DNA of 9,292 nucleotides from assembly GCF_002479325.1 (NCBI RefSeq), contig NZ_DLMO01000136.1:1-9292 (forward strand). Direction: 5' to 3'. The position numbers were made by a program, and so were the translations under genes. Under the pieces are notes generated by a model. The model had not been told where the DNA came from and searched no databases. It saw nothing but the letters and a program-made list of their open reading frames with translations. Below, one piece after another: positions 1-7,037 of this stretch (position 1 is its first letter; every line of letters begins with the position of its first letter). Origin of the DNA: Brevundimonas sp. UBA7534 (GTDB taxonomy: Bacteria; Pseudomonadota; Alphaproteobacteria; Caulobacterales; Caulobacteraceae).

Positions 1-950
1 AGCGCGCCGACCTCTACCGTTTCACGGGGACGGCCGGCCAGCGGATTGCGGTGGAAATGTCTTCGGACGACTTCGACACCTACCTGGCGCTGCGCCGGCT
101 GTCGGACAACAGCATCCTGGCCGAGGACGACGACGGGCTGGGGCAGGGCACCGATTCGCGCCTGGCGCACACGCTGGACGCCGACGGCGATTATTTGATC
201 GAGGCGCGCGGTTTCAGTGAAGAGGCGGAGGGCGACTACGACCTCAAGCTGATGGAGGTGCCGCCGCCGCCCGCTCCGACCGCCTTGGGCTTTGGCCAGA
301 CGCTTGAAGGCGAGATCGCCGACGACGATCCGCAGGGCGACGGCGGCCGGCGCTACGACGCCTACGTCGTCAGCGGCGAGGAAGGCCAGCGCGTTCAGGC
401 CATCCTGCGCTCGGGCGACTTCGACGCCCTGCTGGAAATCGGCGAGGCCGGCGAGGACTTCACCGCCCTGGCCCAGGACGACGACGGCCTGGGGGAGGGA
501 ACGGATGCCCGCCTGACCTTCTCCCTGCCGGAAACCGGCGACTATGTGATCCGCGCCCAACCGCTGGCGGCCGACGGACGCGGGCTCTATTCGCTGGAAC
601 TGGTCGACCTGGGGCCGGCGCCGAAACCGGGCAGTTTGCTGGTTGGGACCACGGTGCGAGGCACGTTGGCCGAGACCGACGCCATCGACGACGACGGCGT
701 CTATTTCGACGCCTATCGCTTTCAGGCCAAGAAGGACGAGAAGCTGCGCCTGACCCTCGTGTCCAACGCATTCGACGCCTTCATCGACCTGGGGGAGGAC
801 GGTGAGACGTTCGAGAGCCTTGCCACCGACGACGACGGCCTGTCGGACACGCACGCTCGGCTGGACTGGACCGCGCCGAACGACGGTTGGTACGCGGTTC
901 GCGCCCGCGCCTTTGGCCCCAACCAGACCGGCGCCTATGCCCTGACGGTC
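1..950 (+). repeat. Three PPC-domain coding repeats with 351-bp period
   Basis: The codons for the DDDGL motif begin at 126, 477 and 828, exactly 351 bp (117 residues) apart both times. Around them the flanking text is related but clearly diverged, for example EDDDGLGQGTDSRL, QDDDGLGEGTDARL and TDDDGLSDTHARL. This looks like old internal duplication of one domain, not a recent DNA-level tandem repeat. The first copy is cut by the window edge, so further copies may lie upstream. Confidence 0.7.
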
Positions 951-980
951 GAGCGCCAGCCCGCCGCGCGGGAGCCATGA
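1..980 (+). CDS. Tandem PPC-domain protein, 3' part only (5' end outside window)
   Basis: The reading frame is open from base 3, so the gene begins upstream; the GTG at 51 is an internal valine, because the residues before it already read as the start of a PPC fold (LYRFTGTAGQ). The 325 visible residues form three successive PPC (pre-peptidase C-terminal, PF04151-like) domains at about 1-84, 95-200 and 214-316. Each has an opening strand with Y-[DR]-x-[FV], a central F-D-[AT]-[FLY] motif, an acidic DDDGL turn (residues 42, 159 and 276) and a closing G-[DW]-Y-x-[IV]-R/E-A strand. The protein is strongly acidic and ends nine residues after the last domain. PPC domains are usually secreted appendages of proteases or stand in tandem in extracellular proteins. 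No catalytic part and no signal peptide can be seen here, so the enzyme type, if any, is unknown. The next gene begins 20 bp downstream on the same strand and may be cotranscribed. Confidence 0.85.
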   Translation, partial: RADLYRFTGTAGQRIAVEMSSDDFDTYLALRRLSDNSILAEDDDGLGQGTDSRLAHTLDADGDYLIEARGFSEEAEGDYDLKLMEVPPPPAPTALGFGQTLEGEIADDDPQGDGGRRYDAYVVSGEEGQRVQAILRSGDFDALLEIGEAGEDFTALAQDDDGLGEGTDARLTFSLPETGDYVIRAQPLAADGRGLYSLELVDLGPAPKPGSLLVGTTVRGTLAETDAIDDDGVYFDAYRFQAKKDEKLRLTLVSNAFDAFIDLGEDGETFESLATDDDGLSDTHARLDWTAPNDGWYAVRARAFGPNQTGAYALTVERQPAAREP

Positions 981-1000
981 TCCCGGCTTAAGCGGTTCGG

Positions 1001-2032
1001 ATGACCCAGGGTTCGCCGCTCAGCCGCAAGGACCAGCACCTGGACGTGGTGCTGGATGGGCGCGGCCGTCATGCCCGCGACGCCGGCTTTGACGCGGTCC
1101 ACTTCGTGCACGAGGCGTTGCCGGATCTGGACCACGCCAAGATCGACCTGGGCGCCGACTTCCTGGGGCGGCGTCTGAAGGCCCCGCTGCTGATCTCGGC
1201 CATGACCGGCGGGCCGGCGCGGGCCGAGGCGATCAACCGCCGCCTGGCCGAAGCGGCCCAGCACCTGGGCCTGGCCCTGGCTGTCGGATCACAGCGGGCG
1301 GCCATCGAGGCGGGCGCGGGGACCGGTCTGGACCAGACCTTGCGCGACCGGGCGCCCGACATCCCCCTGCTGGCCAATATCGGCGCGGCGCAACTGACGC
1401 GGGGATTCGGCCTGGACGAGGCCCGACGCGCCATCGAGATGATCGGCGCCGACGCCTTGGTTGTTCATCTCAATCCGCTGCAGGAAGCCTGCCAGCCCGA
1501 GGGGGATCGCGACTGGTGGGGCGTGGGCGCGGCGCTGGAGTCCCTGGTCCCGCGCCTTGGCGCGCCCGTGGTGGTCAAGGAGACGGGCGCGGGGTTGTCG
1601 GGCCGCACCGCGCGGCGTCTTGTGGACATGGGCGTGGCGGTGGTGGATGTGGCCGGCGCCGGCGGTTTGAACTGGGGCCTGATCGAGGGCGAGCGCGCGG
1701 TCGATCCCGCCGACAAGGCCCATGCCGCCGTCTTCGCCGACTGGGGCCTCAGGACCGCTCACGCCATCGTCGATGTCCGCCGCGCCTGTCCCGAGGCGGT
1801 GGTGATCGGATCGGGCGGGGTGCGCCACGGTCTGGACGCCGCCCGTGCGATCCGCCTGGGCGCCGACCTGGCGGGCCAGGCCGCCGGCGTGCTTCAGGCC
1901 GCGACGATCTCGACCGAGGCGGTGATCGCCCATTTCCAGGTCGTGATCCGGCAACTGCGGACCGCCTGCTTCTGCACCAACTCCGCCAACCTCGCCGCCC
2001 TCAGACGCGCGCCGCTGCAGCCCTTCGATTAG
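1001..2032 (+). CDS. fni: Type 2 isopentenyl-diphosphate delta-isomerase (FMN-dependent)
   Basis: This 343-residue cytoplasmic enzyme interconverts isopentenyl and dimethylallyl diphosphate using reduced FMN and Mg2+. Family hallmarks are in order: RKDQH near the N-terminus (9-13), FLGRRLKAPLLISAMTGG (54-71), GSQRAA (96-101), NIGAAQL (126-132), HLNPLQEACQPEGD (156-169, with the glutamine and glutamate associated with catalysis and Mg binding), VVKETGAGLSG (191-201), DVAGAGG (216-222) and GSGGVRHGLDAARA (270-283), the last two for FMN phosphate. The length is normal for the family. ATG 1001 is the only ATG after the in-frame stop at 989-991, although the preceding bases give only a weak ribosome binding site. 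In organisms with the MEP pathway the enzyme is not essential; it balances the two C5 units and often sits with carotenoid genes, but none are visible here. Its TAG stop overlaps the converging hutH stop. Confidence 0.93.
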   Translation: MTQGSPLSRKDQHLDVVLDGRGRHARDAGFDAVHFVHEALPDLDHAKIDLGADFLGRRLKAPLLISAMTGGPARAEAINRRLAEAAQHLGLALAVGSQRAAIEAGAGTGLDQTLRDRAPDIPLLANIGAAQLTRGFGLDEARRAIEMIGADALVVHLNPLQEACQPEGDRDWWGVGAALESLVPRLGAPVVVKETGAGLSGRTARRLVDMGVAVVDVAGAGGLNWGLIEGERAVDPADKAHAAVFADWGLRTAHAIVDVRRACPEAVVIGSGGVRHGLDAARAIRLGADLAGQAAGVLQAATISTEAVIAHFQVVIRQLRTACFCTNSANLAALRRAPLQPFD

Positions 2033-3555
2033 GACGACGGCAGCAGGGCCTGCGCGAACCGCCGATAGGCGCCGGCGCGCACACCATCGGTCGCGCGGGC
2101 GATGTCGGGCGCGAAATAGTGGTCGGAGGCGTAGGGCGCCGCGGCCTGGCGCACGATGGCGAACACCTCTTCCAGCGCGGGCGAGGTTCGCATCGGGCGG
2201 TGGAATTCGATTCCTTGCGCGGCGGCCAGCAGTTCGATGCCGACCACGGTCGCGGCGTTTTCGGCCATGTCCAGCAGACGGCGCGCGCCGTGGGTGGCCA
2301 TCGATACATGGTCTTCCTGATTGGCGCTGGTAGGCACGGTGTCGATGCTGCACGGATGGGCGACCATGCGGTTCTCGGCGATCAGTGCGGCCGCCGTCAC
2401 CTGGGCGATCATGAAGCCGGAGTTCAGGCCGCTCTCCCTGACCAGGAAGGCCGGCAGTTCGCTCATCTTCGGATCGACCAGGATCGAGGTGCGGCGTTCC
2501 GAGATGTTTCCGATCTCGCACAGGGCCACGGCGATCTGATCGGCGGCGAAAGCAACGGGTTCGGCATGGAAGTTGCCGCCGGAGATGACGTCTCCATCCT
2601 CGATGAAGACCAGCGGATTGTCGGTCACCGCATTGGCTTCTCGCGCCAGCATGGCGGCGGCGCTGTTCAGCACATCCAGCACCGCGCCCATGACTTGGGG
2701 CTGGCAGCGCAGGGAGTAGGGGTCCTGCACCTTGGCGCAGTCGTCGCGGTGGCTGTCGCGGATCGCCGATCCGGTCATCAGTTCGCGCAGGCGGGCGGCG
2801 ACGGCGATCTGTCCCGGCTGACCGCGCAAGGCGTGGATGCGGGGATCGAACGGCGCGTCGGAGCCCTTCAGCGCATCCACCGACAGGGCGCCGGCGGCGA
2901 TGGCGGCGGCGAACACGTCTTCGGCGGCGAACAGGCCGGCCAGCGCCAGGGCGGTGGAGCACTGGGTGCCGTTCAGCAGGGCCAATCCTTCCTTCGGACC
3001 CAGGGTCAACGGCTTGCGGCCGACGCGGGCCAACGCGGCCTCGGCGTCGAGAACCTGGCCCTGCGCGCGCGCCTCGCCGACGCCGATCAGAACGCTGGAC
3101 ATATGCGCCAGCGGCGCCAGGTCGCCCGAGGCGCCGACCGAGCCCTTGGACGGAATACAGGGCAGAACGTCGGCGTTCACCAGCGCGATCAGCGTTTCCA
3201 GCGTCTCCCGACGGACGCCGGAGGCGCCCCGGGACAGGCTGGCGATCTTCAGCACCATCAACAGTCGCGTCACCGCGTCGGGCAGCAGGGCGCCGACGCC
3301 GCAGGCGTGGCTGAGCACCAGGTTCTTCTGAAGCGTCTCCAGATCTTCCGGTGCGATGCTGGTGTTGGCCAGAAGGCCGAACCCGGTGTTGACGCCATAG
3401 ACCGTGCGGCCCTCGGCCACGATGGCGGCGATGGTCGCGGCCCCTCTGTCGACGTCAGCCCAAGCTGCGGCGGCGATCTCGACGGTCACGGGACCGTCCA
3501 GCACGTCGCGAAGTTGCGCCAGGGTCAATGGGGCATGTCCGATGATGAGGGTCAT
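2029..3555 (-). CDS. hutH: Histidine ammonia-lyase (histidase)
   Basis: First enzyme of histidine breakdown: deaminates L-histidine to trans-urocanate plus ammonia in the cytoplasm. The 508-residue protein matches the usual length. The GSVGASGDLAPLAH block is at 138-151, where A142-S143-G144 would cyclise into the MIO electrophile. Other active-site residues fall at the same numbers I recall for the Pseudomonas putida enzyme: Y53 (VYGVNTGFG), N195 (LLNGTQ), Y280 and R283 (QDPYSLRCQPQ) and E414 (ANQEDHVS). This places it in the histidine lyase branch and implies an intact enzyme. ATG 3555 follows a short GAAAG-type ribosome binding site. It is the last gene of the minus-strand arm, 54 bp after the transporter gene, so the first pathway enzyme is the most promoter-distal. 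The gene ends by overlapping the stop of fni. Confidence 0.97.
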   Translation of the reverse strand: MTLIIGHAPLTLAQLRDVLDGPVTVEIAAAAWADVDRGAATIAAIVAEGRTVYGVNTGFGLLANTSIAPEDLETLQKNLVLSHACGVGALLPDAVTRLLMVLKIASLSRGASGVRRETLETLIALVNADVLPCIPSKGSVGASGDLAPLAHMSSVLIGVGEARAQGQVLDAEAALARVGRKPLTLGPKEGLALLNGTQCSTALALAGLFAAEDVFAAAIAAGALSVDALKGSDAPFDPRIHALRGQPGQIAVAARLRELMTGSAIRDSHRDDCAKVQDPYSLRCQPQVMGAVLDVLNSAAAMLAREANAVTDNPLVFIEDGDVISGGNFHAEPVAFAADQIAVALCEIGNISERRTSILVDPKMSELPAFLVRESGLNSGFMIAQVTAAALIAENRMVAHPCSIDTVPTSANQEDHVSMATHGARRLLDMAENAATVVGIELLAAAQGIEFHRPMRTSPALEEVFAIVRQAAAPYASDHYFAPDIARATDGVRAGAYRRFAQALLPSS

Positions 3556-3609
3556 GGGGCTTTCGTCGAGGTGATGAGGGAAACGGCGCGTTCGGCTGAG
3601 ATGGCGGGA

Positions 3610-4461
3610 TCAGCGACCCTGCCGCCGCGTCACCCAAAGACCGAACAAGGCCGCGATCGGGAACATCAGAACGCCATAGATTCCCGCCGGCAACGACATG
3701 TCCGGCCGCTCCAGGACGCCTTGCGCGATGACGATGGCCAGGGTGGCGTTATGGATGCCGACTTCGAACGCGCTAGCCACCGCCTGAGGTCTTGCGATGT
3801 TCGCCAAGCGCGGGACGACATAGCCCACGCTCAGGCTGACGATGCAGAAAAGGCTGGTTATGGCCCCCAGCAGCACGAAGTTGGACGCCAGAAGGTCGAA
3901 GCTTCCGGCCACGGCGCCCGCGATAACGCCGACCAGAATCGCCACGGAGGCGATGCGGACGGGCTTGTCCATCGCGCGGGCGAAACCGGGCCTCAGCGCC
4001 CGCACCGTCATCCCCAGTCCCACGGGCGCCAGGACCATGAGGAACACCTCCAGGGTCTTTGCGAACTGCAGGCCGACGGCCAGGTCGCCGGGCTGAAACA
4101 CCGCGATGGCCAGGTTGGTGATCACCGGCAGGGTCACGACGGCGATGATCGAGTTGATGGCGGTCAGCGAGATGTTGAGGGCCACGTCGCCGCGGAAAAG
4201 GTGACTGTAGAGGTTCGCCGTCGTCCCGCCGGGCGAAGCCGCCAGAAGCAGCATCCCGACGGCCAGGATCGGCGGCAGCCGGAACATCAGCACAAGGCCG
4301 AAACAGATCGCCGGAAGCACCAGCAACTGGCAGGCCAGGGCCACGGCGGCTGCCTTTGGCTGTCTGGCCACCCTTGCGAAGTCGCCAGGCGTCAAGTCCA
4401 GCCCAAGGCCGAACATGATGATCCCGAGGGCGAGCGGCAGGGCGACGGCGGCGAATTCCAT
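3610..4461 (-). CDS. BASS-family (bile acid:sodium symporter-like) transporter in the hut operon
   Basis: A 283-residue, very hydrophobic membrane protein of the SBF/BASS (SLC10-like) family. Support: LGIIMFGLGLDLTPGDF (12-28), SPGGTTANLYSHLFRGD (76-92), the helix after it ending near a TLP at 110-112, and FEVGIHNATLAI (232-243), which match the two crossover-helix regions. The N-terminus starts where helix 2 of the Neisseria homologue ASBT_NM begins, so about nine helices are expected, as in human NTCP. By motif alignment, ASBT_NM sodium-site residues N115, T132, E260 and Q77 are kept (N83, T100, E233, Q45), while S114, S128 and Q264 become A82, N96 and H237. The start at 4461 has TGAGGA six bases upstream. 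It lies 23 bp after hutU and 54 bp before hutH, so it should be co-expressed. BASS carriers mostly move organic anions; uptake of urocanate or a related imidazole acid is my inference, and histidine itself is possible. Confidence 0.85.
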   Translation of the reverse strand: MEFAAVALPLALGIIMFGLGLDLTPGDFARVARQPKAAAVALACQLLVLPAICFGLVLMFRLPPILAVGMLLLAASPGGTTANLYSHLFRGDVALNISLTAINSIIAVVTLPVITNLAIAVFQPGDLAVGLQFAKTLEVFLMVLAPVGLGMTVRALRPGFARAMDKPVRIASVAILVGVIAGAVAGSFDLLASNFVLLGAITSLFCIVSLSVGYVVPRLANIARPQAVASAFEVGIHNATLAIVIAQGVLERPDMSLPAGIYGVLMFPIAALFGLWVTRRQGR

Positions 4462-4467
4462 GATGCG

Positions 4468-4473
4468 TCCTCA
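4468..4473 (-). promoter_or_regulatory. Ribosome binding site of the transporter gene
   Basis: TGAGGA on the minus strand, six bases before the ATG at 4461, inside the 23-bp gap after the hutU stop. It fixes the short start and argues that the missing first helix is real and not a misplaced start. Confidence 0.65.
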
Positions 4474-4484
4474 GGCTGGCGAGA

Positions 4485-6146
4485 TCAGGTCAGGCTTGGC
4501 AGAGTCAGCTTGTATTCGCGGGCGGCCTCGCGGGCGATGTCGTAGCCTGCGTCAGCATGGCGCATGACGCCGGTGGCGGGGTCGTTCCACAGGACGCGCT
4601 CCAGACGGGCGGCCGCCTCGGGCGTGCCGTCCGCGACGATGACGACGCCGGAGTGCTGGCTGTAGCCCATGCCCACCCCGCCGCCGTGGTGCAGCGAAAC
4701 CCAGGAGGCCCCGGACGCCGTGTTTAGGAGGGCGTTCAGCAGCGGCCAGTCGGATACGGCGTCTGAGCCGTCCGCCATCGCCTCGGTCTCGCGGTTCGGG
4801 CTGGCGACCGAGCCCGAGTCCAGGTGGTCGCGGCCGATGACGACGGGGCCGGACAGTTCGCCCGAGGCCACCATGTCGTTGAACATCAACCCGGCGCGGT
4901 GGCGATCGCCCAATCCTATCCAGCAGATACGCGCCGGAAGTCCCTGAAAAGCGATGCGTTCGCCCGCCATGTCCAGCCAGCGGTGCAGACCGGCGTTGTC
5001 GGGGAACAGCGTCTTCATCGCCGCGTCCGTCTTGCGGATATCCTCGGGATCGCCCGTCAATGCGGCCCAGCGGAACGGACCGATCCCCCGGCAGAACAGC
5101 GGTCGGATGTAGGCGGGCACGAAGCCGGGAAAGTCGAAGGCGTTCTCTACGCCCTGGTCGAAGGCGACCTGGCGGATATTGTTGCCATAGTCGGTGGTCG
5201 GAACCCCCTGGGCGTGGAAGTCGAGCATGGCTTGCACGTGAACCGCCATCGACGCGCGCGCGGCGGTCTCGACGGCGGCGGGGTCTGATGCGCGCTTGTC
5301 CTCCCATTCGGCGACGGTCCAGCCAGAGGGCAGGTAGCCGTTGACCGGATCGTGAGCGCTGGTCTGATCGGTGACCAAGTCGGGGCGCACGCCGCGTCGG
5401 ACCATCTCGGGCAAAAGGTCGGCCGCGTTGCCCAGTAGGCCGATCGAGGTCGGCTTGCCGGCCTTCAGCGACTGGTCCAGCAGGGCCAGGGCCTCATCCA
5501 GCGTCTCGGCCATGACGTCGAGGTAGCGGGTGCGAAGACGGAACTCGATGCGGCTGCGCTGGCATTCGATGGCGATGCACGAGGCGCCGGCCATGGTCGC
5601 CGCTAGGGGCTGGGCGCCGCCCATGCCGCCCAGGCCCGCCGTCAGGATCCATTTGCCCGACCAGTCGCCGCCGTGGTGCTGGCGGCCCGCCTCCATGAAG
5701 GTCTCGTAGGTGCCCTGAACGATGCCCTGCGTGCCGATGTAGATCCACGATCCGGCGGTCATCTGGCCGTACATGGCCAGACCCTTGCGATCCAGTTCGT
5801 TGAAATGCTCCCACGTCGCCCATTTGGGCACCAGATTGGAGTTGGCGATCAGCACGCGCGGGGCGTCGGCGTGGGTGCGGAAGACGCCGACCGGCTTGCC
5901 CGACTGGACCAGCAGGGTCTCGTCCTCGCCCAGGTCCTTCAGCGTCTGCACGATGCGGTCGAAGGCCGGCCAGTCACGCGCCGCCTTGCCGATGCCGCCA
6001 TAGACGACCAGGTCCTGGGGTCTTTCGGCCACTTCGGGATCGAGGTTGTTCATCAGCATCCGCATGGCCGCCTCGGCGGCCCAGGTCTTCGCGGTCTTCT
6101 CCAGCCCGCGCGGGCTGCGTACGGTGCGGGCGTTGGGCGTGTTCAT
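4485..6146 (-). CDS. hutU: Urocanate hydratase (urocanase)
   Basis: Second step: adds water to urocanate to give 4-imidazolone-5-propionate, using tightly bound NAD+ as electrophile. The 553-residue protein is of normal length and shows the full family pattern: VVYGGIGKAARDW (47-59), GTQGIVQGTYETF (138-150), the NAD-binding glycine-rich GLGGMGGAQPLA (171-182), DQTSAHDPVNGYLP (260-273), FCRGIGPFRWAALTGDP (351-367), GLPARICWIGLGDRHR (402-417) with C408 corresponding to the active-site cysteine (about 410 in P. putida, from memory), VVIGRDHLDSGSVASPNRETE (435-455) and HHGGGVGMGYSQH (486-498). The ATG overlaps the hutG TGA in an ATGA. A GGAAAG sequence within the end of hutG, six bases before the ATG, can serve as ribosome binding site, so the two are probably translationally coupled. 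Nothing suggests damage. Confidence 0.98.
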   Translation of the reverse strand: MNTPNARTVRSPRGLEKTAKTWAAEAAMRMLMNNLDPEVAERPQDLVVYGGIGKAARDWPAFDRIVQTLKDLGEDETLLVQSGKPVGVFRTHADAPRVLIANSNLVPKWATWEHFNELDRKGLAMYGQMTAGSWIYIGTQGIVQGTYETFMEAGRQHHGGDWSGKWILTAGLGGMGGAQPLAATMAGASCIAIECQRSRIEFRLRTRYLDVMAETLDEALALLDQSLKAGKPTSIGLLGNAADLLPEMVRRGVRPDLVTDQTSAHDPVNGYLPSGWTVAEWEDKRASDPAAVETAARASMAVHVQAMLDFHAQGVPTTDYGNNIRQVAFDQGVENAFDFPGFVPAYIRPLFCRGIGPFRWAALTGDPEDIRKTDAAMKTLFPDNAGLHRWLDMAGERIAFQGLPARICWIGLGDRHRAGLMFNDMVASGELSGPVVIGRDHLDSGSVASPNRETEAMADGSDAVSDWPLLNALLNTASGASWVSLHHGGGVGMGYSQHSGVVIVADGTPEAAARLERVLWNDPATGVMRHADAGYDIAREAAREYKLTLPSLT

Positions 6147-6964
6147 CGGCGGCTTTCCGCGAAATCGAGACAGGCGGTCAGGACGCGGCGCAGATGGCCC
6201 CGCATCGGCTCGGCGTATTCGGCGTCGTACGGGCTGGGCCAGTTTTCAGTCGTCACCGGCGCGGCGGGGTCGATCATGTATCCACGATCCGACAGCTCCA
6301 TCTGAATGGCGTGAACGCCGGCCTCGGGCCGCCCGTAATGGCGGGTGGTCCAGCCCCCCTTGAAGCGGCCGTTGACGATCAGGCTCCTGCCGCTGACTGC
6401 ACAGGCGGCCTCGACTGCCTGGGTCAGTTCCGACGCGCAGGTGGTCCCGTCGTTGTCGCCGATGTTGAACTGCGGCAGTTCGCCGTCGAACAGGCGCGGC
6501 ACGACCGAGCGGATCGAATGGGCGTCGTAATGGACCACCGGCCCGTGGACTCGCAGGCGATCGATCTGGGCCTGCATGGCGGCGTGATAGGGGTCGAACC
6601 AGGTCGCGCGACGCTCGGCGATCTCGGCCTCGTCGGGGGCCTGGCCGTCACGGTATAGCGGTTCGCCGTCGAAGGTCTCGACCGGGCACAGCCCGGTCGT
6701 CGTCATGCCCGGATAGAGGGAGACGCCGGACGGGTCGCGGTTCACGTCGATGACGCTGCGGGAAATCCCGGTCCGCACCAGGGTCGCGCCCATGTCGATG
6801 GCGAAGTCGTAGAGCCGGTGCACCCACCAGTCCGCGTCTTTTCGGGCCAGCCAGGGCGAGGTCATGCGCGCCTCGATGTCGGGCGGGATATCCGTGCCGG
6901 TGTGCGGCAGGCCTATGACCAGCGGCATCTCGCCTTCGTGAATGGTCAGCCAGTCGGGGGTCAT
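6143..6964 (-). CDS. hutG: N-formylglutamate deformylase (N-formylglutamate amidohydrolase)
   Basis: Last step of the five-step route: hydrolyses N-formyl-L-glutamate to glutamate plus formate; a predicted metal-dependent cytoplasmic amidohydrolase (PF05013 family). The 273 residues include PLVIGLPHTGTDIP (14-27), DADWWVHRLYDFA (43-55), SRSVIDVNRDP (68-78), the YDAHSIRS metal/active-site block (146-153), LFDGELPQFNIGDNDG (158-173) and NGRFKGGWTTRHYG (198-211), all as in Pseudomonas HutG. The frame is open far upstream, but ATG 6964 is chosen because AGGGAGG lies four bases before it and the protein then has the family's usual length and N-terminus; an upstream ATG at 6991 has no ribosome binding site. 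It is the first gene of the minus-strand arm, directly next to the palindromic operator. Together with hutF it shows that the organism uses the two-step conversion of formiminoglutamate, not the one-step formiminoglutamase. Confidence 0.95.
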   Translation of the reverse strand: MTPDWLTIHEGEMPLVIGLPHTGTDIPPDIEARMTSPWLARKDADWWVHRLYDFAIDMGATLVRTGISRSVIDVNRDPSGVSLYPGMTTTGLCPVETFDGEPLYRDGQAPDEAEIAERRATWFDPYHAAMQAQIDRLRVHGPVVHYDAHSIRSVVPRLFDGELPQFNIGDNDGTTCASELTQAVEAACAVSGRSLIVNGRFKGGWTTRHYGRPEAGVHAIQMELSDRGYMIDPAAPVTTENWPSPYDAEYAEPMRGHLRRVLTACLDFAESRR

Positions 6965-6968
6965 GTCG

Positions 6969-6975
6969 CCTCCCT
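6969..6975 (-). promoter_or_regulatory. Ribosome binding site of hutG
   Basis: AGGGAGG on the minus strand, four bases before the ATG at 6964. It is the strongest Shine-Dalgarno match in the divergent gap and decides the hutG start against the upstream in-frame ATG at 6991. Confidence 0.75.
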
Positions 6976-6996
6976 CGCCAAATCGGTTCATCGTGG

Positions 6997-7010
6997 TATG
7001 TCTAGACATA
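6997..7010. promoter_or_regulatory. Predicted HutC operator: perfect 14-bp palindrome in the hutG-hutF divergent gap
   Basis: TATGTCTAGACATA is its own reverse complement over all 14 bases, and the next pair outward does not match. Its centre GTCTAGAC fits the GTnTAnAC core described for operators of the HutC subfamily of GntR regulators. It is the only such site I see, it lies in the 73-bp space (6965-7037) between the two divergent hut arms, and hutC is encoded in the right arm. One bound dimer could block both promoters. A possible -10-like CATATT for hutF (7007-7012) overlaps its right edge, but no convincing -35 element is visible for either direction, so the exact promoters are not called. 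Expected behaviour: repression without histidine, release by urocanate, and autoregulation of hutC. Confidence 0.8.
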
Positions 7011-7022
7011 TTGATCGCAACC

Positions 7023-7030
7023 GAGCGGGA
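7023..7030 (+). promoter_or_regulatory. Weak ribosome binding site of hutF
   Basis: GAGCGGGA, seven bases before the GTG at 7038. It is only a partial Shine-Dalgarno match but is the best one near any of the in-frame start codons, and supports GTG 7038 over GTG 7059. Confidence 0.4.
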
Positions 7031-7037
7031 CTGTCCA

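Noticed and set aside
2041..2055. GCAGGGCCTGC inverted repeat near the fni/hutH junction as a terminator
   Set aside because: The stem is only five pairs with a one-base loop, no T-run follows on either strand, and it lies within the hutH coding region.
1289..2962. A 557-codon open frame on the minus strand
   Set aside because: It overlaps hutH in a different frame and fni on the opposite strand, is arginine-rich and of low complexity, and has no family motifs.
3556..3609. Possible separate promoter, operator or hairpin between the transporter gene and hutH
   Set aside because: Only 54 bp, with no palindrome like the one at 6997-7010, no T-run and at best a four-pair stem. Nothing supports more than an intercistronic spacer.
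1516..4545. A 1009-codon open frame on the plus strand
   Set aside because: It lies antisense to hutH and the transporter and overlaps fni in another frame. Its translation is rich in Arg, Gly, Gln, His and Asp without recognisable domains, typical of a shadow frame in GC-rich DNA.
6942..7037. N-terminal extension of hutF to the ATG at 6942 or 6963
   Set aside because: It would overlap the start of hutG and translate through the palindrome; the added residues do not resemble HutF.
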